Below the pieces are notes generated by a model. The model was not told where the DNA came from. It searched no databases and saw nothing but the letters and a program-made list of their open reading frames with translations. A DNA stretch of 28,757 nucleotides from a virus. Shown piece by piece: positions 1-8,563 of this stretch. Made by a program: the position numbers and the translations under genes. The stretch covers positions 1 through 28,757 of the IMG/VR virus record IMGVR_UViG_3300032322_000756. One strand, given 5' to 3'. Positions within the stretch are counted from its first letter, which is position 1. Every line of letters begins with the position of its first letter.

Positions 1-202
1 CGTCCCTGATACAGGGTTCGTGGCTCAGGATCTTGTCAAAGCGCAGACGGATGCAGGCGTCACAATTCCGGGATTGGTCTATGCCGAAAACCCCGAGAAA
101 CTAGAGGCTGCTTACGGGAAACTCATCCCCGTGATGGTCAAAGCCATACAAGAGTTAACTGCGCGGGTTGAAGAGCTTGAAGCAAGATTAGCAAATGTTT
201 GA
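1..202 (+). CDS. Tail spike/fibre C-terminus with Peptidase_S74 chaperone domain (partial, 5' end outside window)
   Basis: The reading frame is open from base 2 to a TGA at 200-202 and has no start in the window that would fit a complete protein. The visible residues begin with a GFVAQD motif, the GFIAQE-type signature of the S74 intramolecular chaperone. They end in a YGKLIPVMVKAIQEL segment followed by a leucine heptad coiled coil, which is how S74 domains close. In this family the domain trimerises the fibre and then cleaves itself off. The GTG at base 20 would give a 60-aa product, but it cuts through the GFVAQD motif, so I treat the gene as truncated by the window edge. The stop overlaps the next gene by 8 bases. 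What receptor the fibre binds cannot be seen. Confidence 0.85.
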   Translation, partial: VPDTGFVAQDLVKAQTDAGVTIPGLVYAENPEKLEAAYGKLIPVMVKAIQELTARVEELEARLANV

Positions 203-677
203 CCTTCTATCAGGTGGTTTGCTTGGTTCCATCTTTGGGGGCTTGTTCAGGCTCGCACCTGAGATCCTCAAGTTCTTAGATAAAAAGAATGAACGCGCCC
301 ATGAGTTAAATATGTTCCAACTCCAGACGGATCTGGAGAAAATGCGTGGTGAGTTCAGAGTAGAGGAGAAATACGTTGATTACTCTGTTCAGCAACTGGA
401 TACCATCAAAGAAGCCTTTAAGGAGCAGTCTGAAACGGCAAAGGCTGCTGGCTGGTTTGTGGCTGGAATATCTGCTCTTGTACGTCCCGGCATCACTTGG
501 TGTTTATTTTTCATGTACGCGACGGTCAAGGCAGCAGCGCTTGTACTGGCGTTTCAAACTGGCGCAAACTGGACAGAAGTCGTAACTACAGTCTGGGATG
601 AAGATGACTTCGGTATGTTCACCATGTGCCTCACATTTTGGTTCATTGGTCGCAGCATAGAAAAATATCAGAAATGA
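195..677 (+). CDS. Putative holin, 3TM (GTA_holin_3TM-like) family
   Basis: This 160-residue protein has a glycine-rich hydrophobic N-terminus (residues 3-20). A charged helical region follows (about 28-80). The C-terminal third is membranous, with segments near 85-120 and 139-152 and the signature LVRPGITW at 95-102. An (L/V)RPxITW motif ahead of hydrophobic helices is typical of the 3TM holins found beside phage and gene-transfer-agent endolysins. A holin opens the inner membrane at the end of infection so that endolysin reaches the peptidoglycan. The start overlaps the S74 gene by 8 bases, and the TGA overlaps the ATG of the lysozyme gene (ATGA), so the lysis pair is probably translationally coupled. 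The long soluble N-terminal part could instead indicate a structural protein of the same fold family. Confidence 0.7.
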   Translation: MFDLLSGGLLGSIFGGLFRLAPEILKFLDKKNERAHELNMFQLQTDLEKMRGEFRVEEKYVDYSVQQLDTIKEAFKEQSETAKAAGWFVAGISALVRPGITWCLFFMYATVKAAALVLAFQTGANWTEVVTTVWDEDDFGMFTMCLTFWFIGRSIEKYQK

Positions 678-1144
678 ACGATGAGGCTAAAAAGCTAGCT
701 AAAAATGTGCTGATTAAGCCCTTTGAAGGGCTAGCTAGACTGCTGCCAAACGGAACCGTAACCTCATATCCCGACCCCGGAACCCGTGGGCATCCTTGGA
801 CGATTGGCTGGGGGGCTACTGGCCCTGATATTCAGCCCGGAACAATTTGGACCATGCAGCAGTGTGAGGATGCCTTAGACCACCATATTGCCTACTTTTT
901 TGCAGGTATCTGCAAATTATCTCCGATGTTTCAAAAGGCATCTCCACGGCGCATTGCCGCAGTGACAAGCTGGGTCTACAATTGCGGACTAGGGAACTAT
1001 AGGGTTTCCACGTTCAAGAAACGTGTTGACGCGGGGGACTGGGATGGCGCAGCAAACGAGTGCCTCAAATGGAACAAAGCTGCTGGAAGAGTTCTCCCCG
1101 GACTCACGCGCCGCCGTGCGGCTGAAGCTGCATTGATGAGGTGA
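674..1144 (+). CDS. Endolysin, T4-type lysozyme (GH24 muramidase)
   Basis: This 156-residue lysozyme would cut the N-acetylmuramic acid to N-acetylglucosamine bond of peptidoglycan. The GH24 pattern is visible: KPFEG with catalytic Glu18, YPDPG with Asp34, and WTIGWGATG with Thr43. The Glu to Asp spacing is 16 residues, longer than the 9 of T4 lysozyme, because of a short insertion. The later segment AAVTSWVYNCGLGNYRVSTF resembles the conserved substrate-cleft helix of the family. I chose the ATG at 674 because it forms an ATGA overlap with the holin stop. An upstream ATG at 626 would run 52 bases back into the holin gene and add an unrelated N-terminus. No signal-anchor sequence is evident, which agrees with holin-dependent export. 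Confidence 0.92.
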   Translation: MNDEAKKLAKNVLIKPFEGLARLLPNGTVTSYPDPGTRGHPWTIGWGATGPDIQPGTIWTMQQCEDALDHHIAYFFAGICKLSPMFQKASPRRIAAVTSWVYNCGLGNYRVSTFKKRVDAGDWDGAANECLKWNKAAGRVLPGLTRRRAAEAALMR

Positions 1145-1147
1145 ATT

Positions 1148-3205
1148 GTGGCGTTAAGAAAAATATTATTTAAGCCCGGGGTAAATAAAGAAAATACCCG
1201 CTATACCAATGAAAATGGTTGGTATATCAGTGAGAAGGTACGTTTTCGTCAAGGCACCCCTGAAAAAATAGGTGGCTGGCAACAAATTTCTGGTAATACG
1301 TTTCTCGGTGTCTGCCGCTCTTTATGGAATTGGGTCACGCTCACTTATCTAAATCTAATGGGCGTAGGGACTAATTTAAAGTATTACATTGAGCAAAATG
1401 GTAATTACAACGACATAACGCCTATACGGACCACAGCTACATTAGGGGCGGACCCATTTACAGGCAACGGCACAACAACCGTCACGGTTACGGCTACTTC
1501 ACACGGCGCAATCACAGGTGACTATGTAACTTTTAGCGGGGTAACTGGAACCTATGCGTCACTGTTAAATGCTGAATATCAGATAACCAAAGTAAGCGAC
1601 AGCTCTTATACGATTACTACAGCTTCTGTTGTAGCGGCTGGCGCTACGGGCGGTTCTGCGGTTGTGGCAACCTACCAAATCAATACCGGCCCTGCTATTC
1701 AGACACCTAATATTGGATGGGGCGCAGGTGGTTGGGGGCTTGGAGGTTGGGGTACAGGCACAACAAGCGTAGATTCATTGCGTGTATGGTCAAGCTCAAA
1801 CTTTGGTGAAGATTTGATATTTGGTCCTCGTGGTGGTGGTTTGTATTACTGGGATGCAACTAGTGGGTTAGCGTCTAGGGGCGTTAATGTAAATACTCTT
1901 GGTGGTACGGTAACGCTGACTATTGCTTCGCCTTGTGTTATTACGCTATCAAACATTCTTGCTGAAGGCACCGCAATAAAACTTGCAACTACAGGTGCAC
2001 TACCCACAGGACTCACTGCTGGCACAACTTATTATTTAATTAATGTTGATGGGGCAACTGCTAACTTGTCGGCAACTCTTGCAGGTACGGCTATTAATAC
2101 TTCTGGTAGCCAATCAGGAGTGCAAAGCATTTCTGAACTTGTTGATGTCCCCACCATACAAAACTACATCATTGTCTCTGACACTTCACGGTTTGTTTTG
2201 CTGTTTGGTACAACTGACTACGGAAGTACTTCAATTGACCCTATGCTTATTAGGTGGTCAAACCAAGAGTCGGTCGTTGATTGGGTGCCTTCCTCATTAA
2301 ACCAAGCAGGATCTGTACGACTGTCGCATGGGTCAGAAATCATCACTGCACTGCAAGCACGGCAAGAGATTGTCGTGTTTACTGACTCTTCGCTTTATTC
2401 GCTTCAATATGTTGGAGCACCCATAGTCTGGGCTTCACAATTATTAGGTGACAATATATCTATTGTTAGTCAAAACGCAGCGGCTATTGCTTCTGGTGTT
2501 GTGTTTTGGATGGGTGTTGATAAGTTCTATACATACGACGGACGTATTCAAACGCTGAATTGCGATCTTCGGCGGCATGTTTTTGGGAATATTAATACGG
2601 ACCAATACGAGCAAGTATTTGCAAGTACTAATGAAGGCTTCAATGAAGTCTGGTGGTTTTACTGTACGGCTGGTTCGGACACAATTGATGCCTATGTTGT
2701 CTATAACTATGTAGAACGTATTTGGTATTATGGTTCTATGGCAAGGACAGCTTGGATTGATTCTGGGTTGCGTGATTATCCGCAGGCTGCTACCTATAAC
2801 TATAATCTCGTCAACCACGAGTTTGGGGTTGATGACAACACGACCGGCACCCCTGCACCTATTGAAGCCTATATTGAGTCCGCTGAGTTTGATATTGAGG
2901 ATGGTGAGCACTTTGGGTTTGTGTGGCGCATGGTGCCAGACTTAACGTTCCAAGGATCAACCGCAGCAACACCTCAAGTTACCATGACGATGTACGGTAT
3001 GAACGGTTCGGGGTCTGGGTTTAACACTGAGGCAGCTAAAGCAGTAGCTCGAACTTCTACGGTAACTATTGAGCAGTTCACCAATATTATTTACACCCGC
3101 ATCCGTGGTCGCCAGATGATTATGAAAATCGGGTCTTCAGGGCTTGGAACCACTTGGCAGCTTGGCGCACCGCGTATTGACATTAAGCAGGACGGGCGGC
3201 GATGA
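1148..3205 (+). CDS. Tail/neck structural protein, stabilisation- or nozzle-like, with two inserted beta modules
   Basis: This 685-residue protein starts with GTG, three bases after the lysozyme stop, behind a GAGGTGA ribosome site. The N-terminus (GVNKENTRY, VRFRQGTPEKIGGW, residues 11-44) is a pattern I know from podovirus structural proteins, often compared with packaged-DNA stabilisation or tail-nozzle proteins. Residues about 96-178 resemble an E1-FCCH-like beta repeat (TVTVTATSHG, GDYVTFSGVTGT, SYTITTAS). Residues 190-202 are a GWG-rich turn. A second beta module at 250-322 carries LPTGLTAGTTYYLI. The remainder, including RQEIVVFTDSSLY and FWMGVDKFYTYDG, looks like propeller-type strands. 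No enzyme motif was seen. The exact virion position is inference. The stop overlaps the next ATG by 4 bases. Confidence 0.6.
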   Translation: MALRKILFKPGVNKENTRYTNENGWYISEKVRFRQGTPEKIGGWQQISGNTFLGVCRSLWNWVTLTYLNLMGVGTNLKYYIEQNGNYNDITPIRTTATLGADPFTGNGTTTVTVTATSHGAITGDYVTFSGVTGTYASLLNAEYQITKVSDSSYTITTASVVAAGATGGSAVVATYQINTGPAIQTPNIGWGAGGWGLGGWGTGTTSVDSLRVWSSSNFGEDLIFGPRGGGLYYWDATSGLASRGVNVNTLGGTVTLTIASPCVITLSNILAEGTAIKLATTGALPTGLTAGTTYYLINVDGATANLSATLAGTAINTSGSQSGVQSISELVDVPTIQNYIIVSDTSRFVLLFGTTDYGSTSIDPMLIRWSNQESVVDWVPSSLNQAGSVRLSHGSEIITALQARQEIVVFTDSSLYSLQYVGAPIVWASQLLGDNISIVSQNAAAIASGVVFWMGVDKFYTYDGRIQTLNCDLRRHVFGNINTDQYEQVFASTNEGFNEVWWFYCTAGSDTIDAYVVYNYVERIWYYGSMARTAWIDSGLRDYPQAATYNYNLVNHEFGVDDNTTGTPAPIEAYIESAEFDIEDGEHFGFVWRMVPDLTFQGSTAATPQVTMTMYGMNGSGSGFNTEAAKAVARTSTVTIEQFTNIIYTRIRGRQMIMKIGSSGLGTTWQLGAPRIDIKQDGRR

Positions 3206-4602
3206 CGCTTGTTGTCACAACAGAGTATGCGCTTAATAAGGTTGTTGCACCGAACTTACCGCTTGCTCCGATGCAGTACGACTCGCGGTATCAAGAGCAA
3301 TTTAATAATGTTTTACGTCTGTACTTTAACCGACTTGATAGCTTATTAGCACAACTTATGGCAACTACTTCTGAACTCCCAATTACCGGGACGGTTACGT
3401 TGCCGGGGACTTACTTTGATGCGTTTGGTAGGCAGCGTGTAAGCCAACCTTATACGCTTTTTGATAGTCAGAATCGCTACGCTGCGGATAATCAGTTTGA
3501 CGTTTCAACCACTGGGACAGGTACAACAACCTTTCTATCTAACGAAGCTGCGGTCAAGATGGAAGTTACAGGCGCTGGAGTCGGCTCTGTGACCCGTCAG
3601 TCTTATCGGTCGTTCCCATATCAGCCGGGAAAAGGTCTCTTGGTATTAGCGACGTTTGTGATGGACAGCAGCACAAGCGCCAATCTTACGCAGCAGGTCG
3701 GTTATTACAATACGCAAAACGGCGTGTTCTTCAAACGCACGGGATCAACGCTGTCGTTTGTACTTCGATCTTATGTAACAGGATCGGTTTCAGATGCTAG
3801 GACAGTTAATCAATCAGATTGGAACGGCGACAAATTAGATGGCACAGGCGCTTCTGGATTTACGCTTGATACATCTAAAGCTCAGATTCTGTGGATGGAT
3901 TTTGAGTGGCTAGGTGTTGGGTCGGTTCGCTGCGGGTTTATTATCAACGGCGAATATATTGTTTGCCACACCTTCAATAATGCCAACGATATTTCCAACG
4001 TCTATATGACCACGGCGATCCTGCCGGTGAGATACGAGATAACGACAACAACTTCAGCAGTTGCCGCAAGCATGAAAGCTATCTGCTGCTCGGTGGTTTC
4101 AGAGGGTGGTTTTGAACAAACATCCATTGACCATGTGGCGCGTCGCACGACGATCTTTAATAACATCAGTACGTCAGCAGACTTTTTTCCTATCGTTTCG
4201 ATTAGGCTTGCTTCAGGACGCACGGGCGCGGTGGTTCTTCCCAACAGGGTGCAGTTTCTGCCAACCAAAAGCCAGAATTATGAAGTAGTTTTGATGAAGA
4301 ACCCTGTGCTTACAGGCGCTACGTGGGCTGCTACTGTACCCTCTGATTCCAATGTAGAGTACGATGTAGCTGCTACGGCTATTGCAACGGTTGGGACAAT
4401 TGTCCAGACAGACTATGTAACAAGCACGGGTAGCGCCGGGGTTAGTCAAACAAGCTCTGCCACAGGTTACAACTGGGATTTACAGTTAGGAGCCACAATT
4501 GCTGGGGTGAGTGATATTTATACATTGGCAGTAAGAACCGTATCTGGAGCCACTCTTGGGGACGGTGTTGGCAGTATTTCCTTTTACGACCTAACCCAAT
4601 AG
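3202..4602 (+). CDS. Virion structural protein of unknown role (DAFGRxRVS family)
   Basis: This 466-residue protein has two recognisable parts. Residues 25-50 (YDSRYQEQF, LRLYFNRLD) form a short amphipathic helix that I have seen near the N-terminus of other podovirus tail or neck proteins. From residue 73 comes a beta-rich body beginning DAFGRQRVS and containing YQPGKG (140-145), DKLDGTGASG (210-219), and WMDFEWLGVG then CGFIINGEY (231-252). These recur in environmental phage proteins usually labelled hypothetical or structural. The C-terminal 130 residues are threonine- and serine-rich strands like a fibre or lectin tip. A surface or neck appendage is therefore plausible, but no biochemical role can be read. 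The ATGA overlap with the upstream gene suggests coordinated expression. Confidence 0.6.
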   Translation: MTLVVTTEYALNKVVAPNLPLAPMQYDSRYQEQFNNVLRLYFNRLDSLLAQLMATTSELPITGTVTLPGTYFDAFGRQRVSQPYTLFDSQNRYAADNQFDVSTTGTGTTTFLSNEAAVKMEVTGAGVGSVTRQSYRSFPYQPGKGLLVLATFVMDSSTSANLTQQVGYYNTQNGVFFKRTGSTLSFVLRSYVTGSVSDARTVNQSDWNGDKLDGTGASGFTLDTSKAQILWMDFEWLGVGSVRCGFIINGEYIVCHTFNNANDISNVYMTTAILPVRYEITTTTSAVAASMKAICCSVVSEGGFEQTSIDHVARRTTIFNNISTSADFFPIVSIRLASGRTGAVVLPNRVQFLPTKSQNYEVVLMKNPVLTGATWAATVPSDSNVEYDVAATAIATVGTIVQTDYVTSTGSAGVSQTSSATGYNWDLQLGATIAGVSDIYTLAVRTVSGATLGDGVGSISFYDLTQ

Positions 4603-4611
4603 AATACTCTC

Positions 4612-5670
4612 ATGAGCACTTCATTATCCCCCGCACAGCAAGACGCTCTTAAAAAGCTGCAATCCTTTCAGCAGCAAAAAGCGTTGGACGACTATTTGTC
4701 TAGCAGGGCTACGCAGTATGGTGCAACGCCTAAAGGTGCAAAGGCTGATACGGGCTGGACTGCTGGGGAGTCGCTTGCTAATCCGTTTGCAGGACTGACT
4801 GATTTTGGTAAAAAGCAGGTGCCTGTATACGGCACTGATGAGCAGATAAGTAATGTTGTCGGTGAAGAAGAGCAAGCCAAAACAGCCAGCGATTTGATGC
4901 GCGAGAAGTTTGGCGAGCAACTAGGTCACAAAACGACATTTACCAAAGCTTACAAGAAAGATGAAAAAGGCAATCCTGTTGAAGTAGAGCTAGATTCTCT
5001 TACTCCAGAAGAGATTAATTCTGGAAACGTTGTGCTGTTTATGGGCGGCAAGACGGGTGGTACTGAGCGCGAGCGCATGGCGCAAGCCTATATCCCCAAG
5101 GGCGACAAACTTATTCCTGTAGGTGATCCGACATACTACAAGGGCGAGCATCCTGATGCTAAGAATGTAGCTAACGCCTTAAAGATTGCTGCAATTGCTA
5201 CGCTACCGTTTGGTGGGATTGGTGGGTTGTTGAGCGGAGCTTCAAGCACTCTTGCTGGTGGGTTAGCTACGCTTGTCCCTCAAGCAGTTGCGAATGTCGG
5301 TGCTAACGCAATTACTTCTGGAATTCTCTCAGGTGGAATATCAAAATTAACGGGTGGTGACTTCTCCAAAGGCTTTAAGTCTGGCGCTATATCCGGCGCT
5401 GTTGGCTCTGGTTTAGATCAATTTGCTCCTGATGTGTTTAAGAACATGGGGCAATTTAGCGTACCTGCCAAGTCAATTGCTACTTCTGGCATTACCTCAC
5501 TACTAACGGGGCAGAAGTTTGACCCCACCACCGTAGTTAAAAATGCTGCAATTAACTATGGTTTGAATCAAGCTGGGCAGTCTATGGGGGTGGACCCGAA
5601 ACAACAAGCTGCCATGATGAAGTTTTTAAATTTTGCTGCACCCATGATTGCAGCACGGCGTAAGTCGTAG
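4612..5670 (+). CDS. Hypothetical virion/ejection-type protein with small-residue hydrophobic core
   Basis: This 352-residue protein belongs to no family I recognise. The first 190 residues are polar and charged, with a helical N-terminus (residues 7-30) and a lysine-rich stretch near 105-125. Residues 190-250 are almost entirely Gly, Ala, Ser, Leu and Ile (for example LPFGGIGGLLSGASSTLAGG), and GA-rich segments continue to about 270. That composition is common in phage proteins that insert into or cross host membranes during DNA ejection, which is the best guess here. It lies between structural genes in a compact operon. No clear Shine-Dalgarno precedes the ATG, so expression may depend on readthrough from the upstream gene, whose stop is only 9 bases away. 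Confidence 0.55.
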   Translation: MSTSLSPAQQDALKKLQSFQQQKALDDYLSSRATQYGATPKGAKADTGWTAGESLANPFAGLTDFGKKQVPVYGTDEQISNVVGEEEQAKTASDLMREKFGEQLGHKTTFTKAYKKDEKGNPVEVELDSLTPEEINSGNVVLFMGGKTGGTERERMAQAYIPKGDKLIPVGDPTYYKGEHPDAKNVANALKIAAIATLPFGGIGGLLSGASSTLAGGLATLVPQAVANVGANAITSGILSGGISKLTGGDFSKGFKSGAISGAVGSGLDQFAPDVFKNMGQFSVPAKSIATSGITSLLTGQKFDPTTVVKNAAINYGLNQAGQSMGVDPKQQAAMMKFLNFAAPMIAARRKS

Positions 5671-5679
5671 GAGATTGAG

Positions 5680-6573
5680 ATGAGTGATGAGTTTATGTTT
5701 GAAGATTTTAATTTAGGCGGGGGAGAGGATGTATCCGCTTATTTAGGTGGAGATTTAGCAGACATACCTACCAATATTAATTTTTCTGATCTTGATCTTA
5801 GTGAATTAGGTTCTGGTTTTGCTGGAGATATTAGTAATGTTGGGCTTACTCCTGACTCATTACAAACTCTTCTTAGTGATCCTGAGTTAATGGCTGAATT
5901 TGCCAAGATATATCCTGATGCAGCAAATATCCTCCAAGGGTTTCCTACTTCGGCTGAAATGAGCCAGCTTGAAGACCAAGCTAAAAGTGATATTGCCCCC
6001 GGTGGGGCTATGACAGGTAACCCTTTTGGTACGCAAACCGGCGGTACTCGTGAGCAAACGCTTTTAGAAAAATTAGGTATTGGTGCGGGTAGTGACGGTA
6101 AGGGAATTCTAGGTACAGGTATTTCTGGTTCTGATGCTGCCAAATACGCTGCAATGCTTGCTATGGCGAAATTAGCCTATGACGACGCCGAAAGAGCAAG
6201 AAAAGAAGCCAAAGGATGGACCGCGCCATCCACAGGTGGGTATACTGCAACACGAGGGCCAAAAGGTACGTTATTTAGGAAAGCTGCTTCGGGTGGCGTA
6301 ATGTCTTTGGGTATGGCAAAAGGTCGTTATCTTGGTGGAATGACCGACGGTATGGCGGATAAAGTCCCCGCGCATATAGACAACAAACGCCCCGCTGCGT
6401 TAAGTGATGGTGAGTTTGTAATCCCTGCCGACGTTGTTAGTCATTTGGGCAATGGCAATTCAAATGCTGGTGCCAAACGCTTGTATGAAATGATGGACGA
6501 TATTCGTGCCGCACGAACAGGTAACCCTAAGCAGGGTAAACAAATCAACCCTGACAAATTTATGCCGAGGTAA
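5680..6573 (+). CDS. Structural protein with C-terminal LSDGEFVIPADVV motif, function unknown
   Basis: The 297-residue product has an acidic N-terminal 100 residues and a small helical hydrophobic segment at 152-170. Its conserved C-terminus contains GGVMSL at 205-210, GMADKVPAHID at 224-234, LSDGEFVIPADVVSHLGNG at 241-259 and GAKRLYEMMD at 264-273. This C-terminal block recurs in virion-region proteins of many podoviruses and has no assigned activity that I know of. A good ribosome site (GGAG, 6-7 bases before ATG) follows the previous stop by under 10 bases. The next gene begins 2 bases after its stop. The GGVMSL element is shared with the following gene. A structural or ejected-protein role is inference from position. 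Confidence 0.62.
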   Translation: MSDEFMFEDFNLGGGEDVSAYLGGDLADIPTNINFSDLDLSELGSGFAGDISNVGLTPDSLQTLLSDPELMAEFAKIYPDAANILQGFPTSAEMSQLEDQAKSDIAPGGAMTGNPFGTQTGGTREQTLLEKLGIGAGSDGKGILGTGISGSDAAKYAAMLAMAKLAYDDAERARKEAKGWTAPSTGGYTATRGPKGTLFRKAASGGVMSLGMAKGRYLGGMTDGMADKVPAHIDNKRPAALSDGEFVIPADVVSHLGNGNSNAGAKRLYEMMDDIRAARTGNPKQGKQINPDKFMPR

Positions 6574-6575
6574 TC

Positions 6576-8549
6576 ATGGCTTATACAGATGAGCAGTATA
6601 AAAACGCAGAAACTTTTATTCTTGCTAACTTAGATAACCCTGCCTATATTGCTCAGGTTGCGGCTGACCTTGGTATATCACTTGGGGATATAACTGATGT
6701 CGTACAAAGAGTTGATCCTAACGCTACCGAAGCTCAAGTTGAACAGTATTTTGATAGTAATCTTGTGGATTATGATAGGCCTTATGAAGCCGGTATTTAC
6801 TCATTTGAAACAAAAGAAGATCGGGATGCTTATCTAGGTAGCGGGGACTCAAATTTAAACTACTATAATGCTGCATTAACTGGTCAGCCTATTGATACGT
6901 CTTCGGACACCACAGCTAATCAACCCGCTACAACTAATCAACCCGCTACAACTACTAAAGCAGATACAACTACGGCTGCACCATACAGTGTTAAAACAGT
7001 AGAAGATATATCTAAACTCTCCGCGCAAGAACTTAAAAATATTCGGGATTTTATTTCTAATTTGTATAATACCGGCGGCGTAGGTATTAATGCGGCTGAA
7101 GCTAAGCAAATTCAAGATAGGGCGGCAGAATTAGGTGTTGATCCGTCTGTAATAAACGACCTTGTTAGTACTGCGTACAAAGGTTATGGTGGTGATACAT
7201 ATTCTACTGAAGATATTAGTAAACTTATTGGTGGGCTTGGTACAACGCTTGAAGGTTTGCAGCAACAAAAAATTGACGCCGCGAAAGGTTACATTGCACC
7301 TACGATAAGTGGTAAAGGTGTTGATGTTTCTGGGGAGTCAGGGCTTCGGTCTATGTACGGACCTTATGTTCAAGATATGCTAAGCCGTGCATCAGGTTTA
7401 TTAGCCTTACGCGATGATCCGAATTTTCAAGAGCGGGAGTTTGGCACTACTTATGGCACAAGTACGTTTAAAGATTTAGAAGACTTACAAAAACAACGTA
7501 AAAGTATGATGGGTATGGGGGATGATAAATCTTCAATGTATACCCCGTATAAGTATTCATTTGCAAATATGCCCGCCACTGTTGCTGAGCAGCAACCTAC
7601 TAAATCCGCTGCTAAAGGTGGGGTAATGTCTTTAGTGGATCATTATGATGCTGGCGGTGTAGTAGGTAACAATATGCAAACGGTGCCTTCCACATTTACC
7701 GCCCCAACTGACGGGTTTTCTTCTTCAACATACAGTTCAGGGTATACGGCCCCAACTAATATGTACACTGGACCGGGAGCTACGGGCATCACAGCAGGCA
7801 CTGACACTTTTGATACTGCGGCACGTGATCGGTTAATGAATACTTTTACGTCGGGGGTTGTTGATCCGGCAGTTAGAGAAGCTAAGCGACAATCTGAAAT
7901 ACAGGGGCTAACCAACGCAGCTAAATTTACACAAGCTGGTGCGTTTGGGGGTACAAGAAATATTCTGGCTGAAGCTGAAAGGCAGCGCAATTTAAATACG
8001 CAAATTAGTGACATTTATGGTCGTGGGCAGAAAGAAGCCTATGATGCTGCACAAAGGGCGTTTGAAGCCGAGCAAGGCCGTGCGCTTACGGCAGGTGTTG
8101 AGAGTGAACGTGCTAGACAAGAAGCAGGAAGGCAAGGACTTACTAGCGCACAAACCGCAGCACAACTTGGGCTTGATGCAAGCAAACTAAGTGAACAGTC
8201 CAAACAGTTTGGTGCTCAGTACGGACTTAACGTTGCTTCTACTTCCGCCCAGTATGATCAAGCAGCGCGTCAACTACAACAACAAGCCGAAGAGGCACAG
8301 GCTAGAGGCGATCAGTTTGCCGCTAGTCTTGCATTGCAGCAACTCCAAGAAGCGCAACGTGCAGCCGAAGCTACTCGTGGATTTGAGTATCAACAGTCAA
8401 GAGATCAGTATCTCGACCCATTCCGCGAGCTTGGTTACGCCCAACAGCTATTGTCTGGTCTTCCCATAAGTGCAGGGGCTACGGGGATTAGCCCAAACCT
8501 AGAAGGTTTAGTTGCTGCGTTGGGGCTTAATCAACTTATGCCTAAATAA
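6576..8549 (+). CDS. Coiled-coil structural/ejection-type protein, Ala/Gln-rich
   Basis: This 657-residue protein is low in recognisable domains. Residues 115-135 contain a threonine-rich linker made by an 18-base tandem repeat. GGVMSL recurs at 348-353 and is followed by a DAGGVVG turn. From about residue 415 a long Ala-, Gln- and Glu-rich helical region begins with AARDRLMNTFTSGVVDPAVREAKRQ and continues through QAGAFGGTRNILAEAERQRN to near 625. The AGAFGG(S/T)R segment within such helices is a recurring feature of phage proteins thought to lie inside the particle or in the tail. It starts from ATG behind GAGGT, 2 bases after the upstream stop. A role as an internal or tail-length-related protein is plausible but unproven. 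Confidence 0.6.
   Translation: MAYTDEQYKNAETFILANLDNPAYIAQVAADLGISLGDITDVVQRVDPNATEAQVEQYFDSNLVDYDRPYEAGIYSFETKEDRDAYLGSGDSNLNYYNAALTGQPIDTSSDTTANQPATTNQPATTTKADTTTAAPYSVKTVEDISKLSAQELKNIRDFISNLYNTGGVGINAAEAKQIQDRAAELGVDPSVINDLVSTAYKGYGGDTYSTEDISKLIGGLGTTLEGLQQQKIDAAKGYIAPTISGKGVDVSGESGLRSMYGPYVQDMLSRASGLLALRDDPNFQEREFGTTYGTSTFKDLEDLQKQRKSMMGMGDDKSSMYTPYKYSFANMPATVAEQQPTKSAAKGGVMSLVDHYDAGGVVGNNMQTVPSTFTAPTDGFSSSTYSSGYTAPTNMYTGPGATGITAGTDTFDTAARDRLMNTFTSGVVDPAVREAKRQSEIQGLTNAAKFTQAGAFGGTRNILAEAERQRNLNTQISDIYGRGQKEAYDAAQRAFEAEQGRALTAGVESERARQEAGRQGLTSAQTAAQLGLDASKLSEQSKQFGAQYGLNVASTSAQYDQAARQLQQQAEEAQARGDQFAASLALQQLQEAQRAAEATRGFEYQQSRDQYLDPFRELGYAQQLLSGLPISAGATGISPNLEGLVAALGLNQLMPK
6921..6956 (+). 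repeat. 18-bp tandem repeat (two copies) in coding sequence
   Basis: Two adjacent copies of CAACCCGCTACAACTAAT differ by a single base near the end of the second copy. They encode NQPATT twice in a Thr/Pro-rich linker of the 657-aa structural protein. The repeat keeps the reading frame, so copy-number change would only lengthen or shorten the linker. Confidence 0.85.
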
Positions 8550-8563
8550 GGTGGTACATAATC

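Noticed and set aside
20-202. Complete 60-aa gene starting from GTG at base 20
   Set aside because: The GTG falls inside the GFVAQD motif of the S74 domain and the frame is open to the window edge, so the gene is a truncated larger one.
2444-2911. 155-aa - strand frame opposite the 685-aa tail gene
   Set aside because: It lies fully within a well-supported + strand gene, has no recognisable motif, and sits within the rightward module with no leftward neighbour.
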